This document shows, in pieces, positions 1-8,530 of a stretch of DNA of 64,000 bases. Origin of the DNA: Lysobacterales bacterium (GTDB taxonomy: Bacteria > Pseudomonadota > Gammaproteobacteria > Xanthomonadales > SZUA-5). A program made the translations under genes and the position numbers. Each line of letters opens with the position of its first letter. Positions within the stretch are counted from its first letter, which is position 1. The notes beneath the pieces are model-generated. The model saw only the letters and a program-made list of their open reading frames with translations, did not search any database and was not told the DNA's origin. The stretch is taken from contig JALHMH010000001.1 in assembly GCA_022844165.1 (NCBI GenBank), forward strand, positions 62,001 to 126,000, written 5' to 3'.

Positions 1-2
1 TA

Positions 3-731
3 CGCGAACATCCGGCCTCTGCCGTGGCGCGCCTAAGCACCTTGTTAAGCTCGCTGGGCGCAATGACCGACCGTTGGGAAGTGGTCTTTGTGATGCGCGC
101 GGCAAGCAATCGCGGCGATGCCAGCGAATCCTGGACCGGGGCACTGTCCGCGCGCCTGGCCGTCGTATTGATCAATAACGCAAGCGAAAATTCCATTGCA
201 GACACCGTGCATTGGTTGGCGACGGCATGGGTACCCCACGTGCGCTTCGCCCTGCCCGAACAATCGCCAGAGGTGCTGGCCGCGCCGGCGATTGCAGAGC
301 TTCAGGCGCAACTGCCCATAGAGCAGCACGGTCGAATTGCGCAGCTCGCCGAGGGCATCGCCGATGCGGCGACCGCCCATGCGATGCTGGCAAACGCCGA
401 TGCCTGGTGTGCTCAAGCGGTTGCGGAGATGCGAACGCGACCGAGCTTTGCGTCAGTGCGTGGGATTGAGACCAGGTGCATCCGCGATCTGACCATTTTG
501 CTCAAGTCGATCGCTTGTTTCCTGGGCTCAGGACTTGGCGATGTTCCTATACGAGTTCGCGCATTTGCAGCGGCGCACTTGTTGCCGTTCCTACAAGAAG
601 AAACGCGCAACTTCGGCACTGAACTGGTTGCAGTGTTGCAGGCGCAGATGGCACAACTGAGCGGCACGTCGCGCAACCGGGTCGCAGCGCTCCTGGCCTC
701 AGTTTATCAACACGACGGTGCCCCGCAATGA
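3..731 (+). CDS. Phycobiliprotein-like (bilin-associated globin) protein, 5' end outside window
   Basis: The frame is open from the window edge, so the true start is probably upstream; the first candidate inside is GTG at 24. The C-terminal half resembles allophycocyanin-type globins. A segment reading GIETRCIRDLTILLKSIACF (Cys at 477-479) fits the family pattern around the chromophore Cys84, where allophycocyanin beta has [18 protein letters not shown]. The Ala/Asn-rich helix before it (HAMLANADAWCAQAVAEM) also matches the helix that precedes this site in phycobiliproteins. Cys, Arg and Asp are all kept, so thioether attachment of a bilin is possible. The visible part is 235 residues, longer than a phycobiliprotein (about 160), with an N-terminal part I do not recognise. 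Its stop overlaps the next start as ATGA. The relationship is inferred by eye from motif and helix pattern. Confidence 0.6.
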   Translation, partial: REHPASAVARLSTLLSSLGAMTDRWEVVFVMRAASNRGDASESWTGALSARLAVVLINNASENSIADTVHWLATAWVPHVRFALPEQSPEVLAAPAIAELQAQLPIEQHGRIAQLAEGIADAATAHAMLANADAWCAQAVAEMRTRPSFASVRGIETRCIRDLTILLKSIACFLGSGLGDVPIRVRAFAAAHLLPFLQEETRNFGTELVAVLQAQMAQLSGTSRNRVAALLASVYQHDGAPQ

Positions 732-3700
732 GCGTGCCGAGTTCACCTCTTCGCGGTTGTTTCGCCTCTAGTAGCGCGGCTGGACTCAGCGCACGCCTGC
801 GCGCCGTGCATTCTGTGGCCATCGCCCGGGAACTGAGCGTGCTCAGCGCCTCGTTGCGCAATGGCAACAGCGAGGAGTTGGGCGATCTGACCGAACTTGC
901 CGACGGCGATGCGTTGGCCGAAGTTCTGGATGAGCTTGCCAGGCGCCTGACCACGCCTGAGCAGATCGCTGCGCAACCGATGCCGGCCTGGGTCAGCATC
1001 GCGCAGCGTTCGCGGGACTATGTCGATATCGACGATTTGTCGCCGCTGGTGGAGCGCATTGTGGCGCGTATCGCGCGCCGCGTCGCACCCGGAACCCGTA
1101 GCTTCGTTGAACTCTATGTTTGGGAAGCGCAGGCAGCATTCGAGGTGTTTCGACAACGCTTTCAGATCGCGCAGGATATCGATGCCATCGTTGCCGAAGT
1201 GTTTGCCGGGCTGGCCCATGCAATGCGCCTCCTCGATGAAGACGCGAGCCAGGTGGATCTGGAGGAGTTGCAAAGCAGCTTCGCGCAAGTCTTGCGCGAG
1301 TGGACGAAGCTGTTGAGCGACATGGGCGCAGTGGTCGATCTGGAACTGATCAGACTCTTCGTCAACGAACTTGCGGTTCGCTACCGCTTGAGCCCGCGGA
1401 TATGGTCGTTGCTGATTTTGCGCCTCGATCGCGCGTTTTCGGTGCGCGCCGATAACCGCCTCGAACACGTCTTCGGCGATGCGATCGAGGGCTTGCTCGG
1501 TGCTACGCAACGGTTCGATTTCTTGCGCGATCTGCGCAGCGACGGGTATGCCTATTTGCCACCGGACGCCGAGTTGTGGGGCGATCTGGTCAGCGTGATG
1601 ATTGTCGTTTCGCTACGTCCGGGCTCGCGCCTGGAAGCGCGTTCGGCGCGGGCTTTGAATTTGGCGGCCGTCAGCGATCTGGTCGGCGGGCGTTGGGACG
1701 ATTTCGAGCAAGCCGTTCGCCTCGGCTCGGCCGGCCTGCGCAATCGCTGGGAGCGCAATTTCCTGGACTTGTACACGGCGGGGTCAGCGCGCCTGCTGAC
1801 GGTCGCCAAAGTTGCCAGTGAGCTGGCAGCGCAGGACTTGAGTGCAGTCCACGATCCGTCTGTCGAAACGTTGCTGCTGAAGGCGCGCGCAGCGATCGTA
1901 CTGGGCGCTGATGTGCCTGCTCAGCGCAGTCTGTTTCGTGTTGGCCTTTCGCAGGTGATCGAATTGCCCAATCGCTCGCAGTTGCGCGTACTCGCGCAGC
2001 AGGCGTCCGGCGGCGATGCCGAACTGAATTCCGCACTCAAGGATCTATTTGAGCTGGCGCAGGTGTCGGGACATCAAGCCGAAGACCTGGCGCCAGCTGC
2101 GGCCGGTCTGCTCGCACAGATGGTTGCGCCGAACGACCCTGCCGTGGCGTGTCTATTGCAATTATTCGCCGGCATGCATCGCATCTTCGACGAGCACGAA
2201 GCGCGCGCCGAACTGCGGGCACATATGGCGCGGACGCTGCTCGAGGGTTGGCAGACTCGCGCCGGATCGGAGTTGACCGCCCTGCATGCGGCGCTCAGTT
2301 TCCTGCGCGCCAGCGCGCACTGGAAAAACAGTCAGCTCGCAAAGCTGATGATCGCCTTCGAGCCATCGCTGCGTTCGGTTTCGGCCGCGGTCAAAATTTC
2401 CAGAGTGGCCGCTGAACTTGCCGATCAAGCCAGCGCTGCGGTCCTGCGCGACTATCCGCATTACGCCGAACGAATTGGCGAAAGCGGTTGCGCCGCGACG
2501 CGCCGTGACAACTACTTTACCGTCTTGCGGCTGGCACAAGTTCTGGGTGGGGCCAACGCATCGCCCAAAGAAACGATGGTGTGGTGGTGGTTGAGCACGA
2601 TCGGCGTCTATCTGCGCAATCGCGATCAGTCTGTGATGCAAGGCAACCTGCGCGCCATCGTGCACGCGCTGACGCCGCATTTAAGAGTCGAAGAACTGCT
2701 GATCTGCAGCGATATCCTGACGGCCGTGTACCGGAAGGGATTGGCAATCGACATCCCGCGCGATCTGGGCGTCGGATCGGTGTTGAACTTTCGACAAATG
2801 GCCGAGCGCGGCCCGTTATGGCGTAGCGCGTTCACCATGCGCCGTGCCGCATCGCCCCACCACGGCCTGCTCGGCGACTACTTGAAAACTTACGCCGCGG
2901 CCGACACCGAAGGCGCGGCTGTGATCGATGTTTGGCGCAACTTCGCGGCACAGTGGCAGGCGCTGGGCGATCCGGCGATGGCCTGGTCGGAACTGTCGGC
3001 ACAGGTGTCCCAGGCGATCCGCGCCGTGGGCGCGAATCGGTTGCAGTCGGCTTGGGTTCGCGAGCTGCGAGTATTTGGCGCGATGCCCGAATGCGCCATG
3101 CACCATTTGTTGTTGGCGCAAGGCCTGGAGCGAGTGCAACTGGTGGCCTTTGGGTTGAACCTGGCGCCGCGCATCGCCGAGTTGTCTGCATTGATGGGAC
3201 GCTCAGCGCATGTTCTGCCGGAAACGCCAGAAGGTCGCGGCGAGTTGTTCGCGCACAAGGGCGAGCGTGACCTGGCGCTACTGCTGAATGTGTTGGCGGA
3301 GGCCTGCTGCAGTGGCGATCAAGGTCTCGCAACACTGAATGCTGGACGCTATCTGCTCGAGTGTATCCTGCCCTACGTTCCGTTCTCCGAACAGAGCTGG
3401 GCTTCGGTTTGGGCGGTTGCACTCGCGGAACTCCTGCCGACGTCGTGCGCACCGGTGTCGGCCGCGGCGCAGCGCTGTTTTGCGCTGCTCAATGCCCTCA
3501 CCCGCCAGGCGGATATGCTACGTGCGGTAGGGCAGGAGATTTTTGTCCCCACCTTGCCGGTGTTTTCCGACGATCCGGCACAGGAGGCAGAGTGGCGTGC
3601 GCTGGCCTCCGGGTTAATGGTGGCCGCTGCGGCTGCAGACGCTGGTCTGCCGGGGGAGGCGCTGGCGCAGAGTCTCGCGCTGGCGACTCCATTGTTTGCA

Positions 3701-4576
3701 GAGCAGGCAGTCACCTTGTGGCAGGAAGCCAAAGCGCCGCTTTGTGCGTTGCTTGGAAAATCGCTGTCGCCCAGTTTGCGCTCTGCGCTCGACGGCGTCT
3801 GCGCCGCGCTCGACCGCACGCTTGGCGCCGAACGGATTTTTCAAGGCGCTCCGGCGAGCTCGGCCCTGGATCTGGCATTGGCGCTACGCAGCGCCGACCC
3901 GTACTCGCTGGCGATCTGGCGCTGCGATCGCGTTACGCGGGTGCAGCGGGAAGGTCTGACCACACCGCTGCCGGGGGATCTGACCATGTCCCGCGCAAGC
4001 GGTTGGCAGTGCCCAGAAATGCTCGCCATTCGCCGCGCGATTTCCCACCTCAGCGAATGCACGGCGCTAGCGCCACAGAATGCTGCGCCGGGCCGGCAGG
4101 ACTTCCAGCTCGGGTTACAGCGCCTGGCCTGGTCTACCGCATTCCTGCGCGATGGTATGGGCAACGCACTGGCGCCATGGCTGACGAGCTCGTTGCTCGG
4201 CGGCGAGTGGTACGCACTCGATCTGCCGACGCTCGTGGCGTGGTCCGAGGCATGCATCGGTGAACTCGACGAGCGCTTCGGCGACGACTCGACGCTGGTC
4301 GCGCGGCTGCATGAGGCACTGGCCAGCCTTTGGCTGCCAACCGCTGCCACTCAAAGCGCTGCGGAGCTGCCGGTACGTCAGGGCAATGCACTTGAGCAAC
4401 GGAGTCTTGCCAGTTTTCTGCTGGGTCAGTCCGCACCCAATACACCAGAAGAATCAGCCCGCGGGATGGCGATCGTTCATGCCTCCGGTTGGTTTCAACG
4501 ACTCACCACCTCGCATCAAGCCAGGGTAACGTCGGCGCTGCGCGCAGGTCGCTACCGCGGGAGCCTGCCGGCATGA
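728..4576 (+). CDS. Large helical protein (1282 aa) with a hidden phycobiliprotein-like segment
   Basis: No signal peptide or obvious membrane segment; the protein is Ala/Leu/Arg-rich and looks helical throughout. Most of it I do not recognise. Around residues 545-670 a stretch resembles a phycobiliprotein-type globin: a helix ending in AVLRDYPHY, similar to AVYNKFPYT of phycocyanin alpha, then GCAATRRDNYFTVLRLAQVL, similar to KCARDIGYYLRMVTY. The Arg-Asp pair (593-594) that contacts the bilin is kept, but the Cys84 position is Thr, with a Cys (588) a few residues earlier. Other regions (for example near residues 920-1000) may be further diverged copies, but this is uncertain. The gene overlaps both neighbours by ATGA, so it is translationally coupled to the globin before it and the ferredoxin after it. 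A scaffold for bilin proteins is a guess from context. Confidence 0.55.
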   Translation: MSVPSSPLRGCFASSSAAGLSARLRAVHSVAIARELSVLSASLRNGNSEELGDLTELADGDALAEVLDELARRLTTPEQIAAQPMPAWVSIAQRSRDYVDIDDLSPLVERIVARIARRVAPGTRSFVELYVWEAQAAFEVFRQRFQIAQDIDAIVAEVFAGLAHAMRLLDEDASQVDLEELQSSFAQVLREWTKLLSDMGAVVDLELIRLFVNELAVRYRLSPRIWSLLILRLDRAFSVRADNRLEHVFGDAIEGLLGATQRFDFLRDLRSDGYAYLPPDAELWGDLVSVMIVVSLRPGSRLEARSARALNLAAVSDLVGGRWDDFEQAVRLGSAGLRNRWERNFLDLYTAGSARLLTVAKVASELAAQDLSAVHDPSVETLLLKARAAIVLGADVPAQRSLFRVGLSQVIELPNRSQLRVLAQQASGGDAELNSALKDLFELAQVSGHQAEDLAPAAAGLLAQMVAPNDPAVACLLQLFAGMHRIFDEHEARAELRAHMARTLLEGWQTRAGSELTALHAALSFLRASAHWKNSQLAKLMIAFEPSLRSVSAAVKISRVAAELADQASAAVLRDYPHYAERIGESGCAATRRDNYFTVLRLAQVLGGANASPKETMVWWWLSTIGVYLRNRDQSVMQGNLRAIVHALTPHLRVEELLICSDILTAVYRKGLAIDIPRDLGVGSVLNFRQMAERGPLWRSAFTMRRAASPHHGLLGDYLKTYAAADTEGAAVIDVWRNFAAQWQALGDPAMAWSELSAQVSQAIRAVGANRLQSAWVRELRVFGAMPECAMHHLLLAQGLERVQLVAFGLNLAPRIAELSALMGRSAHVLPETPEGRGELFAHKGERDLALLLNVLAEACCSGDQGLATLNAGRYLLECILPYVPFSEQSWASVWAVALAELLPTSCAPVSAAAQRCFALLNALTRQADMLRAVGQEIFVPTLPVFSDDPAQEAEWRALASGLMVAAAAADAGLPGEALAQSLALATPLFAEQAVTLWQEAKAPLCALLGKSLSPSLRSALDGVCAALDRTLGAERIFQGAPASSALDLALALRSADPYSLAIWRCDRVTRVQREGLTTPLPGDLTMSRASGWQCPEMLAIRRAISHLSECTALAPQNAAPGRQDFQLGLQRLAWSTAFLRDGMGNALAPWLTSSLLGGEWYALDLPTLVAWSEACIGELDERFGDDSTLVARLHEALASLWLPTAATQSAAELPVRQGNALEQRSLASFLLGQSAPNTPEESARGMAIVHASGWFQRLTTSHQARVTSALRAGRYRGSLPA

Positions 4577-5046
4577 GACAGATCAAATTTCGCGCCGATC
4601 AATCCACGGTTTCGTTGCAAACCGACACCCGACTTCTCGATGCGCTCTTGGCGCATCAAGTGCCGGTGAAGATGGTCTGTGGTGGTCGCGGTTTGTGCGC
4701 TACCTGTCACGTGTACGTCACCGCCGGCGAAGCCAGCCTCACCCCTGCATCGCAGCGCGAACAGTTGGCTCTGAGCGTACTCACCGGCGCTCAGAGCAAC
4801 AGTCGGCTGTCGTGTCAGGCACGGGTGATCGGCGATGGTGTGGAAGTGGCGCTTCCCGATGGCATGTACGTCGAGTCGTTTACTGAACTGGAATCGTTGA
4901 TCGGGCAGCGCACGTCGATGCCGATCTTGCATCCGGTGACCGGCGAGACGCTGGTCGAGGCGAACAAAATCATCATTCGCTCTTCAATCATGCAACTGAA
5001 GGACGTCGATTTCAGTATCGGCGACGTCGGCACGTCCAGGGCATGA
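4573..5046 (+). CDS. [2Fe-2S] ferredoxin with C-terminal extension
   Basis: A 157-residue protein. The start at 4573 overlaps the previous stop (ATGA). The N-terminal 95 residues form a plant/adrenodoxin-like ferredoxin fold: CGGRGLCATC gives a Cx5Cx2C set and SRLSCQ supplies the fourth cysteine. A further 60 residues after the fold (from about GMYVESFTELE) are not usual for such ferredoxins and have no function I can name. Ferredoxins are the electron donors for both bacterial heme oxygenases and ferredoxin-dependent bilin reductases, and the same transcription unit encodes a bilin reductase homologue and a ferredoxin reductase, so this is the likely electron carrier of the pathway. The extension could be a docking segment. 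Confidence 0.9.
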   Translation: MRQIKFRADQSTVSLQTDTRLLDALLAHQVPVKMVCGGRGLCATCHVYVTAGEASLTPASQREQLALSVLTGAQSNSRLSCQARVIGDGVEVALPDGMYVESFTELESLIGQRTSMPILHPVTGETLVEANKIIIRSSIMQLKDVDFSIGDVGTSRA

Positions 5047-5090
5047 GCGCAGTTTTCGCAGGCAAATCCGATGACTTTGAGTAAAGACTA

Positions 5091-5750
5091 ATGGCTATCG
5101 ATCCAGTACTAGGCGGCGTCCAGGGTTTCCACAATTACTACACGCCCGACGAGTTTTTTCGCCACGATCCCACGGAGGGCTCGATTTATCTGCGCGATGG
5201 CCAGCGCGCGGCCAAGATTTCCGAGGCCTTCATCAACGGACTGCACACCGGAATCGAAGAGGAAGTCGGCAACAGCTCAGGACTGCTGATGTATCGGTGC
5301 GGTCAAGAGTGGGCGCTTGCCGACATGAAACGTTTCTCAGCGCGAATGCGCCAGGAGTTCGGTGGCGGAAAGCTCGACATCTGGCAGATGAACCCGGCTT
5401 TCGTTTGGGAGTGCTGGTGGTGGCCTTTGGCGATCGAAGGATACGGCGGATGGACCTTGGATCTGAGCTTTGCGGACAAGGACATTACGCTGATCGAAAT
5501 CCGCAACTCGGCCGTCGCCAAGTCCATGAAGATGGTCGGCCGCCCGGTCTGCCACATGTACGCGGGGTTGTTTGCCGGCGCCTTCAGCTTTTTTCACCGC
5601 AAGGAGCTGCAGAGCATTGAGGTGCAGTGTTACGCGATGGGCAACGACGTCTGCAAGTTCCTGGTCGGCGACGAGAAACGCGTCAACGCTGCAGAATTCT
5701 GGCGAGAAGAGGGTGCCAGCGCGCAAACCATTCGGGAAAATCTCGCCTGA
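5091..5750 (+). CDS. V4R (4-vinyl reductase) domain protein, first copy
   Basis: A 219-residue protein whose last 75 residues match the V4R domain: VCHMYAGLFAGAFSFFHRKE followed by the cysteine pair in VQCYAMGNDVCKF (Cys180, Cys188). V4R domains occur in BchJ-like proteins linked to bacteriochlorophyll synthesis and in sensor proteins, and are thought to bind small molecules such as tetrapyrroles or hydrocarbons. The N-terminal 140 residues are unusually aromatic (ECWWWPLAIEGYGGW). The gene lies 44 bases after the ferredoxin. A bilin or bilin-precursor handling role fits the setting but is not shown by the sequence. A second V4R copy lies at 8531-9229. Confidence 0.85.
   Translation: MAIDPVLGGVQGFHNYYTPDEFFRHDPTEGSIYLRDGQRAAKISEAFINGLHTGIEEEVGNSSGLLMYRCGQEWALADMKRFSARMRQEFGGGKLDIWQMNPAFVWECWWWPLAIEGYGGWTLDLSFADKDITLIEIRNSAVAKSMKMVGRPVCHMYAGLFAGAFSFFHRKELQSIEVQCYAMGNDVCKFLVGDEKRVNAAEFWREEGASAQTIRENLA
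5110..5129 (+). repeat. 20-base direct repeat, copy 1
   Basis: A 20-base stretch inside the start of the first V4R gene (codons 7-13) is identical to 18940-18959 in the intergenic region before gvpA. The flanks are unrelated. An exact 20-mer match between two places is not expected by chance in 64 kb. It could be a shared regulatory site or a small copied fragment. Confidence 0.7.
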
Positions 5751-5762
5751 GGCGGAACATCC

Positions 5763-7928
5763 ATGATGACAACTCCTAACAGTCAATTGCTTGAACTCGG
5801 CGCTTTCTTTCGCGAAGTTGTCGAAGGCATCGCCGATAGCCAGGCCGGGCGTCGCCCCCCACCTAAGGCCGAGATGCCGACTCTTGATGGCGCTGTGCTG
5901 CTCGACTCGATGCGGGCGATCGTTACCGAGGAACTGCAAGGACTGGCCAGGACGCAGCCACTGCTCGGAAGTGATGATGCCGCGCTACGCGAGGCCCAGG
6001 CCGTGGCCGCCGACAGCGCGCGCCGTATCGAAGAGCTTGAGCTTGCCCACCAGCAGCGCGAGTTGGCGCTGCGCCAGCAGTTGCACGAACGCTACGAGGA
6101 GCAACTGCAAGCCGAACGCAGTCGCCAGGCGCTGGTTGACGAGCGAGTCATCACGCTCGAAAACCGGTTGGATGTCAACGAGACCACCAGACAAAGTCTC
6201 GAATCCGAGCTTCGTGAGCGCAGCGATTTGCTGGCGGTGCTGCGTTCCGAGCTCAACCACATGCATGAGCAGGCGCAGCATCTGGAGCGCAACCATGCGC
6301 TACTGGTCGGCCAGATCGATGAACAAACCGAGCGCGATCGCCAGCGGCAGGCGGAGTTCGATGCTTGCCAGGCGCAACGGGACGAAGCGCTGCGGGCGTT
6401 TGCGCTGCAGGAAGACACCGTCGCTGTCTTGAATGCCGAGCTGGAACAGGCGCGCAACGATCGGCAATCTCAACAGACCAGCGCCAACAGCCTGCGGCTT
6501 GAGTTCGAAGCGAAATTCGAAGAGCGAGAATCGGAAGCGCTGCACATGCTGCTGGCCGCAGAGCAGCGCGCGCGTGAGGATCGTCAGACGTACATAGAAC
6601 AGATCCATCAGTTGACCGAAGCGCTCGATGCCGAGCAACTGCAAAATGCGCAACTCAAGGACGCGATTCTGGTGCTGGAGGCGCAGGCCGAAAACGCTTC
6701 AGACGTGCAGGCATTCGCAGCGGAATTCCAGGCCAAAGACCAACAGCAACAATCCGAACTGAGCGAATTGCGCGAGGCACTGAAGGCCGGGCAAGAGCTC
6801 GCCGAACAGCTTCAGAGCGAACTCGCGTCGGTGCAAACCGCTGCGGTTGCAGACGCAGAGAGGTTGGCGGAGCAACTGCGAGTACGAGAAGAAGAACTGC
6901 AAGTCAAGACCGCCGAATTGGATGGCGCACTGCTCGGCGAACACGCACGCACCGCTGAGTTGCAAGCCGAAATCGCGACACTGCGCGAAGCGCTCGATTC
7001 CGAATCAGCAGCGCGTGCCGCTGACCGAGCACTTCTCGAGGCGCAGCTCAGCACGGAACAAACGCTTACCGTGCAGCTGCAGGCCAACATCGCGCGCCTT
7101 GAGCAAGAGGCACAACACCGGCAGCAGGCCGACGATCGACGCTCGGAATTGACTCAGGCGTTGGATGCCGAGAGAGCGCAGACCGCTCGTCTGAAGACCG
7201 AGATCCTGCAGTTCGAAGCGCGCGTAGCAGCGGCTGCCGAAGCGAACACCAGAATGCTGGCCGCGGTGCAGGAGCTGAGCAGCAAACAATTGCTCGAACT
7301 TGGCAGCGCGCTGAAATCTGAGCAGACATTGACTGCGCAACTGTTGGCCGACATTCAGGCATTGGAAGCACGATCGAATGAGCAGGATCTGGCGCTGGCG
7401 CAAGCGCAAGCGGCTGCCGATGCCGATCGTCACGCACGGCTCGAAGCGCAAGCCGCAGCTCAGGCGCGGGAGCAGGCGCTGATCGAAGCACGCTCGCAGT
7501 TGCAAGCGCTCAACGACCAACAAGAGGCGTCCAGGAAGCGCGCGTCAGTGGGATTCCTGGCGGGGCTTGGAGAGACACCGCCGGTTGATGCATCGCCGAG
7601 CGCAGCGCAGGCTGCCATCGCCGCTGCACCTGTCGCCCCTGCTCCTGTGGCCGCTGCGGTACAAGCCGCTGTAGCACCGATGAGCGCTGTGGAGTTAGAG
7701 CGCGAACAGAAGCGACTGGCGATTCTGAGCCAAAGTACCGATGTGGCCACGGCCAAACTCTATTTCCAGATGCTGCCCTGGCAAGGACTCAAGACCTCTC
7801 GAATTTCTGTTGCCGCAAATGAAAGGGGCGACCCCAGTGGCACGCTCGCTGGTTTTGCTGTCGCCGCCGCTACCCAACAGGCAATCGATTCCAGTCTTTC
7901 AACTCAACCGACGAAGGCCAGACCATGA
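5763..7928 (+). CDS. Long coiled-coil protein, possible scaffold
   Basis: A 721-residue cytoplasmic protein without a signal peptide. Residues about 75-590 are almost unbroken heptad-like coiled coil rich in Glu, Gln, Ala, Arg and Leu. An Ala/Pro-rich linker follows (about 610-650), then a short C-terminal module with AKLYFQMLPWQGLKTSRIS. The first 60 residues carry a separate helical segment. No motor, nucleotide-binding or membrane motif is visible. Its stop overlaps the start of the cysteine-free globin gene (ATGA), so the two are made together. By analogy with linker proteins that arrange phycobiliproteins, it could organise the globins and V4R proteins, but there is no sequence similarity to cyanobacterial linkers that I can see. 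Confidence 0.65.
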   Translation: MMTTPNSQLLELGAFFREVVEGIADSQAGRRPPPKAEMPTLDGAVLLDSMRAIVTEELQGLARTQPLLGSDDAALREAQAVAADSARRIEELELAHQQRELALRQQLHERYEEQLQAERSRQALVDERVITLENRLDVNETTRQSLESELRERSDLLAVLRSELNHMHEQAQHLERNHALLVGQIDEQTERDRQRQAEFDACQAQRDEALRAFALQEDTVAVLNAELEQARNDRQSQQTSANSLRLEFEAKFEERESEALHMLLAAEQRAREDRQTYIEQIHQLTEALDAEQLQNAQLKDAILVLEAQAENASDVQAFAAEFQAKDQQQQSELSELREALKAGQELAEQLQSELASVQTAAVADAERLAEQLRVREEELQVKTAELDGALLGEHARTAELQAEIATLREALDSESAARAADRALLEAQLSTEQTLTVQLQANIARLEQEAQHRQQADDRRSELTQALDAERAQTARLKTEILQFEARVAAAAEANTRMLAAVQELSSKQLLELGSALKSEQTLTAQLLADIQALEARSNEQDLALAQAQAAADADRHARLEAQAAAQAREQALIEARSQLQALNDQQEASRKRASVGFLAGLGETPPVDASPSAAQAAIAAAPVAPAPVAAAVQAAVAPMSAVELEREQKRLAILSQSTDVATAKLYFQMLPWQGLKTSRISVAANERGDPSGTLAGFAVAAATQQAIDSSLSTQPTKARP

Positions 7929-8524
7929 GCACAGTCGCGGCAAATGTTCGTCCCCAGAGCCAGACGCTCAGAAAGCACGCGTTGCTCAAGGAACTCTTTC
8001 GGCGTGCGGAAGGCAGGCATTGGAGCGAAGAGGAACTTAGTCTCTACGCCAAGAGCGCCCCGGAATTCATGGAACGCGTACATGCCGCAAGGGCAATCGC
8101 TCGACATGAAACGGCGGTTGTCGAAAAGACCGTGACCGAAATATTCGCCAGCTACCCATTCACCAAGTACCACGCGTTGGCCGAAATCAAAGCGCCGCGC
8201 GACATCACACAGGTCAGTGTGTACGCCACGGCCGCCATGCTGATGAACGATCACGACTGGTTTCGAGATCGGGTGTTGTTGTGGCTCAAAACCATGCTGC
8301 AGGCATTCGTCTTCCCCAAGCGCGAAGCGGCCAGTCAGCGGACCTTATTCGGCAACCGGGCGGCCACCAACAATCCCGCCGAGAGCATGCCGCAGCGTAA
8401 ACAGGCCGTGTTCGAAACCTACGTTGTGCTCAAACGCAATTACCAGCAGGCGCTTGAGGCCGCGGACTACGCGCAATTTGAGCCTTACCTGCAACAGATC
8501 ATCGACACCCTGTCGGCGGACTAA
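7925..8524 (+). CDS. Cysteine-free phycobiliprotein-like globin (BBAG type)
   Basis: A 199-residue protein resembling a phycocyanin/allophycocyanin subunit with an N-terminal addition. EIFASYPFTKYHALAEIKAP corresponds to the AVYNKFPYTTQ region of phycocyanin alpha, and KAPRDITQVSVYATAAML to KCARDIGYYLRMVTYCLV, followed by the helices LLWLKTMLQAF and AVFETYVVLKRNYQQAL as in family members. Arg92 and Asp93, which contact the bilin in phycobiliproteins, are kept, but the anchor Cys84 is Ala90, and the whole protein has no cysteine, so any bilin must bind non-covalently. Such proteins have been called bilin biosynthesis-associated globins when found outside cyanobacteria. It lies between the coiled-coil protein (ATGA overlap) and the second V4R gene. 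Confidence 0.8.
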   Translation: MSTVAANVRPQSQTLRKHALLKELFRRAEGRHWSEEELSLYAKSAPEFMERVHAARAIARHETAVVEKTVTEIFASYPFTKYHALAEIKAPRDITQVSVYATAAMLMNDHDWFRDRVLLWLKTMLQAFVFPKREAASQRTLFGNRAATNNPAESMPQRKQAVFETYVVLKRNYQQALEAADYAQFEPYLQQIIDTLSAD

Positions 8525-8530
8525 ACAACT

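Noticed and set aside
3361..4263. Open frame of 300 codons inside the 1282-residue gene in another frame
   Set aside because: Arg/Gly/Cys-rich low-complexity reading, with coupled start and stop of the main frame giving the better gene model.
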